Origin: CAYLTX01 sp046545675 | Lineage (GTDB): Bacteria > Myxococcota_A > Bradymonadia > Bradymonadales > Bradymonadaceae | Direction of reading: 5' to 3' | NCBI GenBank assembly: GCA_046545675.1 | Contig: JBKGZI010000044.1 | Span: forward strand, 1 to 21,540 | DNA length: 21,540 bases | Shown here: piece after piece, positions 15,506 to 21,540 of the stretch | Layout of the letters: every line of letters starts with the position of its first letter | Position numbering within the stretch: the first letter of the stretch is position 1 | Position numbers and translations under genes: made by a program | The notes under the pieces: generated by a model | The model's database searches: none | What the model was told of the DNA's origin: nothing | The model's input: only the letters and a program-made list of their open reading frames with translations

Positions 15506-16936
15506 ATGCCAGACCCCACACAGACCTCAGCACCGCCCAATCCCGCCGCCAACCTGCCCGAGCTCGGCGGCGGCTTCGAGCGCGTCGGCTCGGTGCGGGT
15601 GCCCGAGCTGCGCAACGTGCCGGTCACGCGGCGGGTCGCGCGGGTCATCGATCACCCGGCGTTCCAGCGGCTCCGACGGGTGCGCCAGCTCGGCCCGACC
15701 CATCTGGTGTACCCGGGGGCGGTGCATACCCGCTTCGAGCATAGCCTGGGGGTGTATAGCTGCGTGCGGATGTACGTGATGGCGCTGTTGCACAACGCGC
15801 CATTTGCCGGCTCGGCCACCGAGGAGGACCTGCTGACCGTGCTGGCGGCCGGTCTGCTGCACGACGTGGGGCATTATCCCTTCGCCCACAGCCTGGAGGC
15901 GCTGCACCTCAAGGGGCGCGATACTCCGCGCCACGAAGAGGTCGGCGGGCGCATCATTCGCGGGGAGTTCGAGACGCTGCGCGGCGACGAGCCCATCGGC
16001 GAGCTGCTGCGGCGCGAGTGGGGCGTCGACCCCGAGCGGGTCATCGGCCTCTGTACCGGCGACCTGGCGGCCGACGGCTCGATGGAGAAGATCCTGCGCT
16101 CGATCATCTCGAGTTCCATCGACGCCGACAAGATGGACTACCTCGAGCGCGACAGCCACCATATGGGTGTGCCCTACGGGCGCAACTATGACCGCGGCCG
16201 GCTCTTGGACAGCCTGACGCTCAACCAAGACGAAGACGGCGTCGCGGTGGTCTCCAAGGGAAAGGTCCCCGCCGAGATGTTCATCTTCAGCCGCTATACG
16301 ATGTTCAGCGAGGCCTATTGGCACCACACCGTGCGCGCGGCCAGCGCGATGGTCGAGAGCGCCCTGGCCGCCTTTCACAGCCGCGGCGGCTTCGAGCCCA
16401 ATGCCTTGACCGAGGTGCTGCTCGACCACGACGACGACCGCCTGCTCGAGTGGCTGCGCGCCCAGACCCCGCCCGGCAGCGCCACCCGCTATCTGACCCG
16501 TGGGCTGACCGGCAATCGCCGCCGCCTCTATAAGCGATTGGCGACGTTCAGCCGCGTATACACCGAGGAGCGCAAACAACAGGCCTACGAGCGCATCTAT
16601 CATATGGACGCGCCCGCTCTCTACGGGCTGGTCGACCGGCTGCGTGTGCGACTATCGTCGATGGTCGGCCGCTCGCTGCACCCGGCCGACATCGTCATCG
16701 ACACGCCGCCTCGGGACAAGGACAAGCTCGAGACCGTCGAGATCGTCTATCCCGGGGCGAGCGGCCAGCAGCACTACCCGCTGCACGAATTGTCGCGGGT
16801 GGTCGCCGGCATCCAGGACGACTTCGTGATGGTCGTCAAGAAGATCCGCGTCTTCATCGAACCTCAGCTCGCCGCCGAGCTCGACGGCCGAGACGGCGTC
16901 GAAGAAGTCTTGCTCGAGGAGATCCTGCGAAAATGA
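15506..16936 (+). CDS. SAMHD1-like HD-domain phosphohydrolase (probable dNTPase)
   Basis: A 476-aa cytoplasmic protein of the COG1078 HD phosphohydrolase type. The metal and substrate motifs line up with human SAMHD1: R76 and H79 in TRFEHSLGVY, H119/D120 and H123 in LLHDVGHYPFAH, H143 in TPRHEEVG, and D208, K209, Y212 and D216 in IDADKMDYLERDSHHMGVPYG. SAMHD1 cleaves dNTPs to nucleoside and triphosphate; the same reaction is inferred here, not shown. The ATG at 15506 (MPDPTQTSAPP) is chosen over an in-frame GTG at 15425 because the earlier part is unlike the family; neither has a clear Shine-Dalgarno. The TGA overlaps the next gene's ATG. Confidence 0.92.
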   Translation: MPDPTQTSAPPNPAANLPELGGGFERVGSVRVPELRNVPVTRRVARVIDHPAFQRLRRVRQLGPTHLVYPGAVHTRFEHSLGVYSCVRMYVMALLHNAPFAGSATEEDLLTVLAAGLLHDVGHYPFAHSLEALHLKGRDTPRHEEVGGRIIRGEFETLRGDEPIGELLRREWGVDPERVIGLCTGDLAADGSMEKILRSIISSSIDADKMDYLERDSHHMGVPYGRNYDRGRLLDSLTLNQDEDGVAVVSKGKVPAEMFIFSRYTMFSEAYWHHTVRAASAMVESALAAFHSRGGFEPNALTEVLLDHDDDRLLEWLRAQTPPGSATRYLTRGLTGNRRRLYKRLATFSRVYTEERKQQAYERIYHMDAPALYGLVDRLRVRLSSMVGRSLHPADIVIDTPPRDKDKLETVEIVYPGASGQQHYPLHELSRVVAGIQDDFVMVVKKIRVFIEPQLAAELDGRDGVEEVLLEEILRK

Positions 16937-18294
16937 GTTCTTTTTTAGATGATCAGGTCACCATGAATCACCCCGACAGTGCTATGACATCGAAGCTACG
17001 CCCCGCCCTGCTCGCCGCGTCTGTCTGGCTGCTCGTCTTTGGCAGCGGCTGCGCCAGCTTCGGCGGCGGCAGCGGCGTGTTCGCGGCCAATGCCGATTCG
17101 GCCGAAACGCAGGATGCCTCGAAGTGTGAGTGCGAGGACGAGGACGCCGAGGCGGCCGCATCGGCTGACCAGGCTGGCTCCGACCAAGCTGGCTCCGACC
17201 AGGCTGGGGCCGAAAAAGCAAGCGAAGCCCCCGCCCACCAGGCGCGCCCGCCGCAGGCGATCACCTCCGAGGAGATCACCTTTGAATCCCGAGGAGACGA
17301 GCTCACCGGCGTGATCGACCGGCCGAAGACGGCCGGCGGCCCGCTTCCGGCGGTGGTGATCCTGCACGACGCCGGCCCGCTGGACCGCCGGGGCGTCTTC
17401 GCAGGCTCGCTGGGGCTGCAGCTTCCGGTCGAGGTCGCCGTCTACCAGGAGCTTGCAGAGGCCCTCGCCCAGAGTGGCTATATGGTGCTGCGCTACGATA
17501 AGCGCACCTGTGTCGACGGCGGCCCGGCCGGATGTGACTACCCGAGGAGTTATATCGAGGATCACCGCGAGGAGCTGGCCGAGGCCCTGTCGAGCGACGC
17601 CGAAGCCGCTGTCGAAGCGCTTCGCGAGCAGCGCGACGCCGACCCCACCCGGATCCTATTGGTCGGACACGGCCAAGGCGCCGAGCTGGCGCTGGCGATC
17701 AACGAGGAGGTCGACGCCAGCGCGATGGTGCTGCTCTCCCCGAGCCCCTACCCCGTCGACGAGGTCATTTTGCACCAGAGCGAGATCTCACTGGCGCATT
17801 TGAAGGCTCGTCGAGCCAGAGAAGGCAACACCACCCTGGGGACCTTGCTCGACGAGCAGATCGACGCGCTCGCTCAGACTCGTGACGAGCAACAGGAAGC
17901 TTTCGCCGCCCTGCGCGCCGGTGAGGCCGAAGACTCCGACGTCCTCGACGCGCCGACTCGCACCTGGCTGGGGATGTTCGAGCTGCACGAGCGAGCGATG
18001 AGTCGGCTGCAGCAGACCCGCACGCCCGTGTTGGCGATCTTCGGCGAGCGCGACCCGAGCCTCCCCGACGATAGCGCCGAGCGTTTTGAAGAAAAGATGG
18101 CCCGGCTGCGCCCCAACGCAGTCGAGTCGATGCCCCATACCAGCCGGCTGATGGTCGCCGTCGACGACGAGGAAAACGACAGCACCCAGATCTCCGAGGC
18201 AGCCCACCGAATGATCTTGGAGTTCTTGCTCGAAACCGCTGAGACTCCAGAAGCTGCAGAGCCCGCCAGTCAACCCAGCCAGCCGGACGTATAA
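16933..18294 (+). CDS. Exported alpha/beta-hydrolase-fold protein lacking the nucleophile Ser
   Basis: The 453-aa protein begins with a signal-like hydrophobic stretch (22-37) ending FGSGC, making Cys40 a possible lipidation site although Gly at -3 is unusual. A disordered linker with AGSDQ repeats (79-92) follows, then an alpha/beta hydrolase domain (about 113-435): oxyanion-type HDAG (145-148), the nucleophile elbow VGHGQGAE (244-251), acid D374 in FGERDPSLP and H402 in MPHTS. The elbow reads G-H-G-Q-G, so the usual Ser is Gly247 (codon GGC), suggesting loss of ester hydrolysis or a different chemistry. The ATG at 16933 overlaps the upstream stop (ATGA), with GAGGAG about ten bases before; ATGs at 16963 and 16984 would give more typical signal lengths. 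Confidence 0.85.
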   Translation: MSSFLDDQVTMNHPDSAMTSKLRPALLAASVWLLVFGSGCASFGGGSGVFAANADSAETQDASKCECEDEDAEAAASADQAGSDQAGSDQAGAEKASEAPAHQARPPQAITSEEITFESRGDELTGVIDRPKTAGGPLPAVVILHDAGPLDRRGVFAGSLGLQLPVEVAVYQELAEALAQSGYMVLRYDKRTCVDGGPAGCDYPRSYIEDHREELAEALSSDAEAAVEALREQRDADPTRILLVGHGQGAELALAINEEVDASAMVLLSPSPYPVDEVILHQSEISLAHLKARRAREGNTTLGTLLDEQIDALAQTRDEQQEAFAALRAGEAEDSDVLDAPTRTWLGMFELHERAMSRLQQTRTPVLAIFGERDPSLPDDSAERFEEKMARLRPNAVESMPHTSRLMVAVDDEENDSTQISEAAHRMILEFLLETAETPEAAEPASQPSQPDV

Positions 18295-18322
18295 AAAAGG
18301 GCGCCAGGATGACCTGGCGCCC
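18293..18322 (-). terminator. Terminator of the minus-strand microprotein genes
   Basis: A perfect 10-bp stem GGGCGCCAGG/CCTGGCGCCC (18299-18308 with 18313-18322) with a 4-base loop, followed on the minus strand by TTTTTT. It sits between the converging hydrolase-fold gene and the 36-aa gene and may stop both, but the T-run serves the minus strand. Confidence 0.85.
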
Positions 18323-18346
18323 GGTTCCAGCGAAGAAGACGATTAC

Positions 18347-18457
18347 TCAGACGTCTTCGAGTTTGAATTCGTTGCTCGTGCGGTACCAAGCAACGAGGGC
18401 AGCGATGAGAAGTACGGCCGGTATGCCGACGAAAAATCCTAAGATGACATTCTCCAT
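18347..18457 (-). CDS. Small single-span membrane protein (36 aa)
   Basis: A complete 36-codon frame. It starts ATG at 18457 with AGGAGG eight bases upstream and ends TGA 25 bases before a strong terminator, which makes it a convincing small gene. The peptide is MENVILGFF, then a hydrophobic span from about residue 5 to 24 containing GIPAVLLIAAL, then a polar tail WYRTSNEFKLEDV. It resembles the 52-aa protein encoded just upstream: shared features are N at position 3, F, P, VLL, AA, Y and a closing EDV. The short tail recalls CcoS-like proteins only vaguely, and no oxidase genes are near. Function unknown; a small subunit of a membrane complex is one possibility. Confidence 0.75.
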   Translation of the reverse strand: MENVILGFFVGIPAVLLIAALVAWYRTSNEFKLEDV

Positions 18458-18579
18458 GTGGGCTCCCTCCTATCCCCCAAATTAGAGTCAACGCTCGAGA
18501 TGCCACAGATGGCTCCCAGGGGCTGACTGTTTCCAAAAGAGTCGTTGTCCCCGACGACTAGGCGTGCGAACAAACCCCG

Positions 18580-18596
18580 GCAGATCCTCGATCTGC
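18580..18596. other. Short perfect hairpin between the two microprotein genes
   Basis: GCAGATC/GATCTGC, a 7-bp stem with a 3-base loop, lies in the 211-base gap between the two small membrane-protein genes. There is no T-run on either side. I see no other gene in this gap. Confidence 0.4.
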
Positions 18597-18668
18597 ACTT
18601 GTTAGCAAAGTAGCCGCCCAGCGCCACGATTCAAACGAAACACGACCAAATCCGGGGCAGCGGTGGGC

Positions 18669-18827
18669 TCAGGGGGCTGCCCGATCGCGGTCTTCGGCCG
18701 GTGGTACCTGCCGCTGGCTGACGTCTTCGATGTCCTCTCTGCGCTGAGACACATAGTAGGCGAAAGCCGCGGTCAACAGCACCACGGGCACCGCGATGTA
18801 GAATACGATAAAGAAGTTATCTGCCAT
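18669..18827 (-). CDS. Small single-span membrane protein (52 aa)
   Basis: Function unknown. Two adjacent ATGs (18830 and 18827) follow AGGAG; the second has better spacing and gives MADNFFIVFY. A hydrophobic span runs from about residue 5 to 25 (IAVPVVLLTAAFAYY), then a charged tail SQRREDIEDVSQRQVPPAEDRDRAAP. The first 36 residues align without large gaps to the 36-aa protein downstream, so the two are probably paralogues; this one has a 16-residue longer tail. It lies 82 bases after the stop of the 149-aa hypothetical gene and could be co-transcribed with it. Topology and partners are unknown. Confidence 0.75.
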   Translation of the reverse strand: MADNFFIVFYIAVPVVLLTAAFAYYVSQRREDIEDVSQRQVPPAEDRDRAAP

Positions 18828-18909
18828 CATCGTCTCCTCGGCCGAACGGCTCTCTAGCTCACGATGATCAATGACCTGCCTTGCCAAATTAGCCACGCCG
18901 GAGCGCGTT

Positions 18910-19359
18910 TCAACCGGCCTGGCCGGTCACCAATAAGGCGAGGAGCTCACGCAACTCGTCGGGATCGGGCTCGGCGAGCTGGGCGGCCAGCCGCTCGACG
19001 GCTTCGGCGCGCGACGCACCGGCCAGCGGGCGGGTGCGCAGCATCTCGAGCACGGCGCGGCCGACCACCGCCTGGCCGTCTTGGCTGCGGCCGGCGGAGC
19101 TGCGACCGGCGCCGCTCCCAGCCACTCCGCCCGTCGCTTCTCCGCCCGTCGCCGGGGCATTCGCGCCGGGATCCGGGCGCTCGGGGGCGCCGGCCTCGCC
19201 GCGCATCGTGCGCTGCAGCCTGTCCAACGGATCGCCCCCTGCGGGCTGGTAGGGGTCCGACTCGGGCAGGGCGCGCGCCGCGTCTATCTGCGCGAGGAGA
19301 CTTCTGAGCGGCTCGGGGGCCTCGGTGCTCGAGGTCGTCTGGGCTGGTGAGGTGGACAT
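18910..19359 (-). CDS. Ala/Gly/Arg-rich hypothetical protein (149 aa)
   Basis: Not recognised. The protein opens MSTSPAQTTSSTEAPEPL, has a low-complexity Gly/Ala/Ser middle (about 62-95, GGEATGGVAGSGAGRSS) and a helical, acidic C-terminal third (RAEAVERLAAQLAEPDPDELRELLALL). There is no signal peptide or membrane span. The ATG at 19359 lacks a clear Shine-Dalgarno. Codon pattern and a plausible promoter upstream favour a real gene. It is probably the first gene of a minus-strand unit ending with the two microproteins. The C-terminal DPDELRELLALL helix might be a protein-interaction segment. Confidence 0.65.
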   Translation of the reverse strand: MSTSPAQTTSSTEAPEPLRSLLAQIDAARALPESDPYQPAGGDPLDRLQRTMRGEAGAPERPDPGANAPATGGEATGGVAGSGAGRSSAGRSQDGQAVVGRAVLEMLRTRPLAGASRAEAVERLAAQLAEPDPDELRELLALLVTGQAG

Positions 19360-19419
19360 GGCGGTCTTGGGGCAGAAGGCTTGCGGGTATGTTGTCGCGG
19401 GAAAGACACCGGGATCCGA

Positions 19420-19447
19420 ATCTTACACCTCGAAACTCGTGTGTCGA
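19420..19447 (-). promoter_or_regulatory. Possible promoter of the 149-aa gene and microproteins
   Basis: On the minus strand TCGACA (19442-19447) and TAAGAT (19420-19425) are 16 bases apart, about 60 bases before the ATG. Confidence 0.4.
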
Positions 19448-19503
19448 GGGGCCGGGAATGTGGCCACCTCCCTGGTGGTTTTGGGTGCGGGTCGATTTTT
19501 TAT

Positions 19504-19532
19504 TTGACACACGAATTCTTTCGTCGTAGACA
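19504..19532 (+). promoter_or_regulatory. Promoter of tRNA-Leu
   Basis: A perfect TTGACA (19504-19509), 17-base spacer and TAGACA (19527-19532). The expected start near 19540 places the leader hairpin at the very 5' end of the transcript. Confidence 0.65.
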
Positions 19533-19541
19533 CGTCAGCCC

Positions 19542-19558
19542 TTGGGCAGACTGCCCAA
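19542..19558 (+). other. Leader hairpin directly in front of tRNA-Leu
   Basis: A perfect 7-bp stem TTGGGCA/TGCCCAA with a 3-base loop ends three bases before the mature tRNA 5' end, the same placement as the hairpin in front of tRNA-Gln. Confidence 0.6.
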
Positions 19559-19561
19559 AAC

Positions 19562-19645
19562 GCGGAAGTGGCGGAATTGGTAGACGCGCGGGCTTCAGGT
19601 GCCCGTGGCCGCAAGGTCGTGGAGGTTCAAGTCCTCTCTTCCGCA
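19562..19645 (+). tRNA. tRNA-Leu (anticodon CAG)
   Basis: An 84-base class II tRNA. The acceptor stem is GCGGAAG/CTTCCGC with discriminator A. The D arm is TGGCGGAATTGGTAGACGC, the anticodon arm CGGGC-TTCAGGT-GCCCG reads CAG, and the T arm GGAGG-TTCAAGT-CCTCT follows a long variable arm (TGGCCGCAAGGTCGT). CCA is not encoded. It has its own promoter and terminator. Confidence 0.97.
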
Positions 19646-19658
19646 TTAGATGCCCTCG

Positions 19659-19698
19659 AAAGCCCCGTAGCGCTCCGTGCGCTTCGGGGCTTTTGTTT
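19659..19698 (+). terminator. Terminator of tRNA-Leu
   Basis: A 9-bp stem AAAGCCCCG/CGGGGCTTT (19659-19667 with 19685-19693), with possible inner GCGC pairing, followed by TTTGTTTG. It lies 13 bases after the tRNA. Confidence 0.85.
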
Positions 19699-19769
19699 GC
19701 TTCACTCGCATCTGTGTAAAGCTTCGGGGCGAGTGTTTGAATGATGCCCCCGACCCCAAGATAGAAGCC

Positions 19770-20657
19770 ATGGCAGAAGAGCGAAAAGACATCCTCGTCA
19801 TCGGCGCCACCGGACAGCAAGGAAGCGCGGTGGTGCGCCATCTCTCCGCCCAGGAAGACCGATTTCGCGTCCACGGGCTCACCCGCAACCCGAGCAGTGA
19901 GCCGGCCCAGAAGATGAGCGCGCGGGTGGCGACCATGCTCCAGGGCGACCTGGAGGATAAGGACTCGCTCAGGCGCGTCATGGAGGGCATGGACGGGGTC
20001 TTTTGCGTCACCAATTTTTGGCAGTGGGGCTACGACCACCAGGTCCTACAGGGCACCAACGCCGCCGATGTGGCCGCCGAGATGGGCGTGGAGCACTTCG
20101 TCTTCAGCGGCGTGGGTGATCACGACCAGCCCACCGGCATCCCGCACTTCGACTCCTGCTGGGAGATCGACCAGCATATCCAGGAGATCGGCCTTGCCAA
20201 CACCGTGCTCAAGCCGGTGTTCTTCATGCAGAATTTCGAGCGGCTCGCCGACGACATTCTCGACGGCACGCTGGCCATGCCGCTGAATAAAGACGTCAAG
20301 CTGCAGATGGTCGACATCGACGACATCGGCAAGGCGGCCACCGTCGCCTTTAGCAAGCCCGAGGAGTTCATCGGTACCCGCTATAACCTGGCCGGCGATT
20401 CGCGCTCGCTCGAGCAGATGAGCAAGCTGTTCACCGAGATCATCGACGCCCCCATCGAGCCGGTCCACGTCTCCATCGACGACGCCCGCGAGCAGGTCGG
20501 CGAGGAAGCCGCTCAGATGTATGAGTGGTTCAACGACCAGGGTTATACGACCGACTTGAAGCAGGTGGCTGATGTCTTCGGCTTCGAATTCACCGGGCTT
20601 CGCGACTATCTGCACAAGCACGGCTGGCACGTAAAGCGTCCCGGCGTTGCAGGTTGA
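19770..20657 (+). CDS. NmrA-like NAD(P)-binding Rossmann-fold protein
   Basis: A 295-aa cytoplasmic protein of the atypical short-chain dehydrogenase/NmrA type. The N-terminal dinucleotide motif is VIGATGQQGSAVV (GxxGxxG at 12-18); NmrA-like features follow, such as GDLEDKDSLRRVMEGMDGVF, HFVFSGVGDHD and KPVFFMQNFE. Such proteins bind NAD(P) and act as redox sensors or reductases (NmrA, HSCARG and quinone reductase relatives); which applies here is unclear. The catalytic Tyr-x-x-x-Lys of classical SDRs is not evident. The ATG at 19770 matches the start of the fold; the frame opens earlier but that part overlaps the tRNA-Leu terminator. The ribosome site is weak. Confidence 0.9.
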   Translation: MAEERKDILVIGATGQQGSAVVRHLSAQEDRFRVHGLTRNPSSEPAQKMSARVATMLQGDLEDKDSLRRVMEGMDGVFCVTNFWQWGYDHQVLQGTNAADVAAEMGVEHFVFSGVGDHDQPTGIPHFDSCWEIDQHIQEIGLANTVLKPVFFMQNFERLADDILDGTLAMPLNKDVKLQMVDIDDIGKAATVAFSKPEEFIGTRYNLAGDSRSLEQMSKLFTEIIDAPIEPVHVSIDDAREQVGEEAAQMYEWFNDQGYTTDLKQVADVFGFEFTGLRDYLHKHGWHVKRPGVAG

Positions 20658-20716
20658 GAAAAGCACGCTAAGATAGGGGTGTTCGTTTTTTATGCCCTCT
20701 GTACTGCGGTGTCCCC

Positions 20717-21289
20717 ATGAAAAAGCAACGCCTCTTTGTCGGACTCTTCGTCGCCGCCCTCGCGCTGGTACTCGTGGGGCTGAGCTCGCCGGCAGCGGCT
20801 CAGTCACCCGACGAGGAGCTGCATACCGCGCACCAATATTCACGCTCGGAGTTGATCAACTTCGGTACCTACGACGAGCCCCCGGTCAGCTTCGAGTGGG
20901 AGACGCTCGACGTGCGCCAGGAGCCGGTCGACGACCGCCTGGATTATGTCTTCACCGTCGACGTCGATTTGCCCACGGCGATCGAATTCTTCGAGAGCGC
21001 CTACACCGAGCAGACCACGGCCGCCACGCTCGACCCGAGCGTACGCCCCTTCCAGAAGGAGCGCGACTTGAAGATCGTCGGCCGCTCCAAGGGCGTCGAT
21101 CCGCCCCGCTTCACCCTGGGCGGCCAGGCGATGACCGGTCAAATCACCATCGACGTGAGCCAAGAGGCCGGCCAGACGATCATCATCGTGAAGAATATGG
21201 TGAGGAGCCGGGTGTACAGCGGGCTGGTCCCGTCGCGGGCGGGCTTCATGCCGGCGAGCGCCAAACCGGTGCCGCTGCTTTGGAATTAA
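20717..21289 (+). CDS. Secreted hypothetical protein (190 aa)
   Basis: Not recognised. It has a clear Sec signal peptide: MKKQRL, a hydrophobic core (about 7-22) and a likely signal peptidase I site after SPAAA near residue 28. The mature part is about 160 aa, mostly beta/alpha without cysteines (LDYVFTVDVDLPTAIEFFES; QITIDVSQEAGQTIIIVKN) and ends in PLLWN. It is probably periplasmic or outer-membrane associated. The ATG at 20717 gives an ideal signal sequence, although no strong Shine-Dalgarno precedes it. It follows the NmrA-like gene by 59 bases on the same strand and is followed directly by a palindromic repeat element. Confidence 0.85.
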   Translation: MKKQRLFVGLFVAALALVLVGLSSPAAAQSPDEELHTAHQYSRSELINFGTYDEPPVSFEWETLDVRQEPVDDRLDYVFTVDVDLPTAIEFFESAYTEQTTAATLDPSVRPFQKERDLKIVGRSKGVDPPRFTLGGQAMTGQITIDVSQEAGQTIIIVKNMVRSRVYSGLVPSRAGFMPASAKPVPLLWN

Positions 21290-21292
21290 ACC

Positions 21293-21477
21293 ACTCCTAC
21301 TCCGAAACCCGGAGTCTTGGCTTCGTCAGACCAGCGTCTGTCGGCTTGTCCTCAATCCATGTAGCACCCCAACGGCATTCGGTCGCTTCGCTCCCAGCCG
21401 CTGCTACCTGTCCATCGGCCAAACCGACATCCATCTGGTCTGACTTTGCCAATTTATCCGGTTCCCGAAATAGGAGT
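21293..21477. repeat. 185-bp nested imperfect palindrome (MITE/REP-like element)
   Basis: The two halves pair over most of their length. Outer arms ACTCCTA.../...TAGGAGT match at about 16 of 21 positions. Inside are TTGGC/GCCAA, a perfect GTCAGACCAG/CTGGTCTGAC (21325-21334 with 21435-21444), TGTCGG/CCGACA (21339-21344 with 21424-21429) and GTAGCA/TGCTAC (21361-21366 with 21402-21407), all in register. A central loop of about 35 bases contains CGGC/GCCG. No obvious target-site duplication is seen. It starts four bases after the stop of the secreted-protein gene. The final 63 bases of the window hold nothing I recognise. Confidence 0.75.
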
Positions 21478-21540
21478 GCTTGAGGAGCTCGGGACAATGA
21501 TTGTGAACGTTTTAAACCGGCTCAGGGAGACGATCTCTTT

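Noticed and set aside
15527..16603. 358-codon minus-strand frame
   Set aside because: Antisense to the HD-domain phosphohydrolase, whose motifs are unambiguous.
18347..18457. Assignment of the 36-aa protein as CcoS (cbb3 oxidase assembly)
   Set aside because: Only a loose resemblance of the polar tail; no cbb3 oxidase genes are present and the neighbour is a paralogue with a different tail.
20046..20843. 265-codon minus-strand frame
   Set aside because: Antisense to the NmrA-like gene; no supporting start site or family features.
21297..21497. 66-codon minus-strand frame at the right edge
   Set aside because: Lies almost entirely within the palindromic element; no ribosome site, so probably a chance frame.

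Overview
The window reads as chromosomal DNA of a GC-rich Gram-negative bacterium of the deltaproteobacterial/Myxococcota sphere. The Cys-rich 'C..D.DC..G..C' lipoproteins with lipobox signals and Asn/Gly/Asp linkers are most familiar to me from Bradymonadales-like genomes. That placement is an inference from gene style and synteny, not from a search.

Left part (1-5050, minus strand): a housekeeping block read right to left as tRNA-Gln(UUG), prs (PRPP synthetase), rplY (ribosomal protein L25/Ctc) and pth (peptidyl-tRNA hydrolase), then hppA, a membrane pyrophosphatase of the K+-dependent type whose 3' end lies outside the window. A TTGACA-type promoter precedes the tRNA, and several hairpins sit in the spacers.

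Centre (5257-13586, minus strand): four consecutive Cys-rich lipoproteins of 310, 412, 937 and 983 aa, each with a signal peptide, lipobox Cys and strong Shine-Dalgarno. The two large ones are paralogues. Both carry a cysteine-free central block that looks like two DUF4397-type beta domains between Cys-rich arms. The two small ones have low-complexity stalks (Gly/Asp/Glu or Asn/Asp/Pro) behind the lipid anchor. This looks like a set of surface or periplasm-facing proteins of unknown function. Promoters and terminators suggest at least partly independent transcription.

Right part (13745-21540): a GST-like protein preceded by a four-copy G-rich tandem repeat; an unknown 161-aa protein; a SAMHD1-like HD-domain phosphohydrolase overlapping (ATGA) an exported alpha/beta-hydrolase-fold protein whose nucleophile-elbow Ser is Gly; and a minus-strand group of an Ala-rich hypothetical and two tiny single-membrane-span proteins (52 and 36 aa) that resemble each other. 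Then come tRNA-Leu(CAG) with promoter and terminator, an NmrA-like NAD(P)-binding protein, a secreted hypothetical protein, and a 185-bp nested imperfect palindrome at the right edge.

The strongest leads for something undescribed are the Cys-rich/DUF4397-like lipoprotein cluster, the pair of paralogous microproteins, the palindromic element, and the matching hairpins just in front of both tRNA genes.
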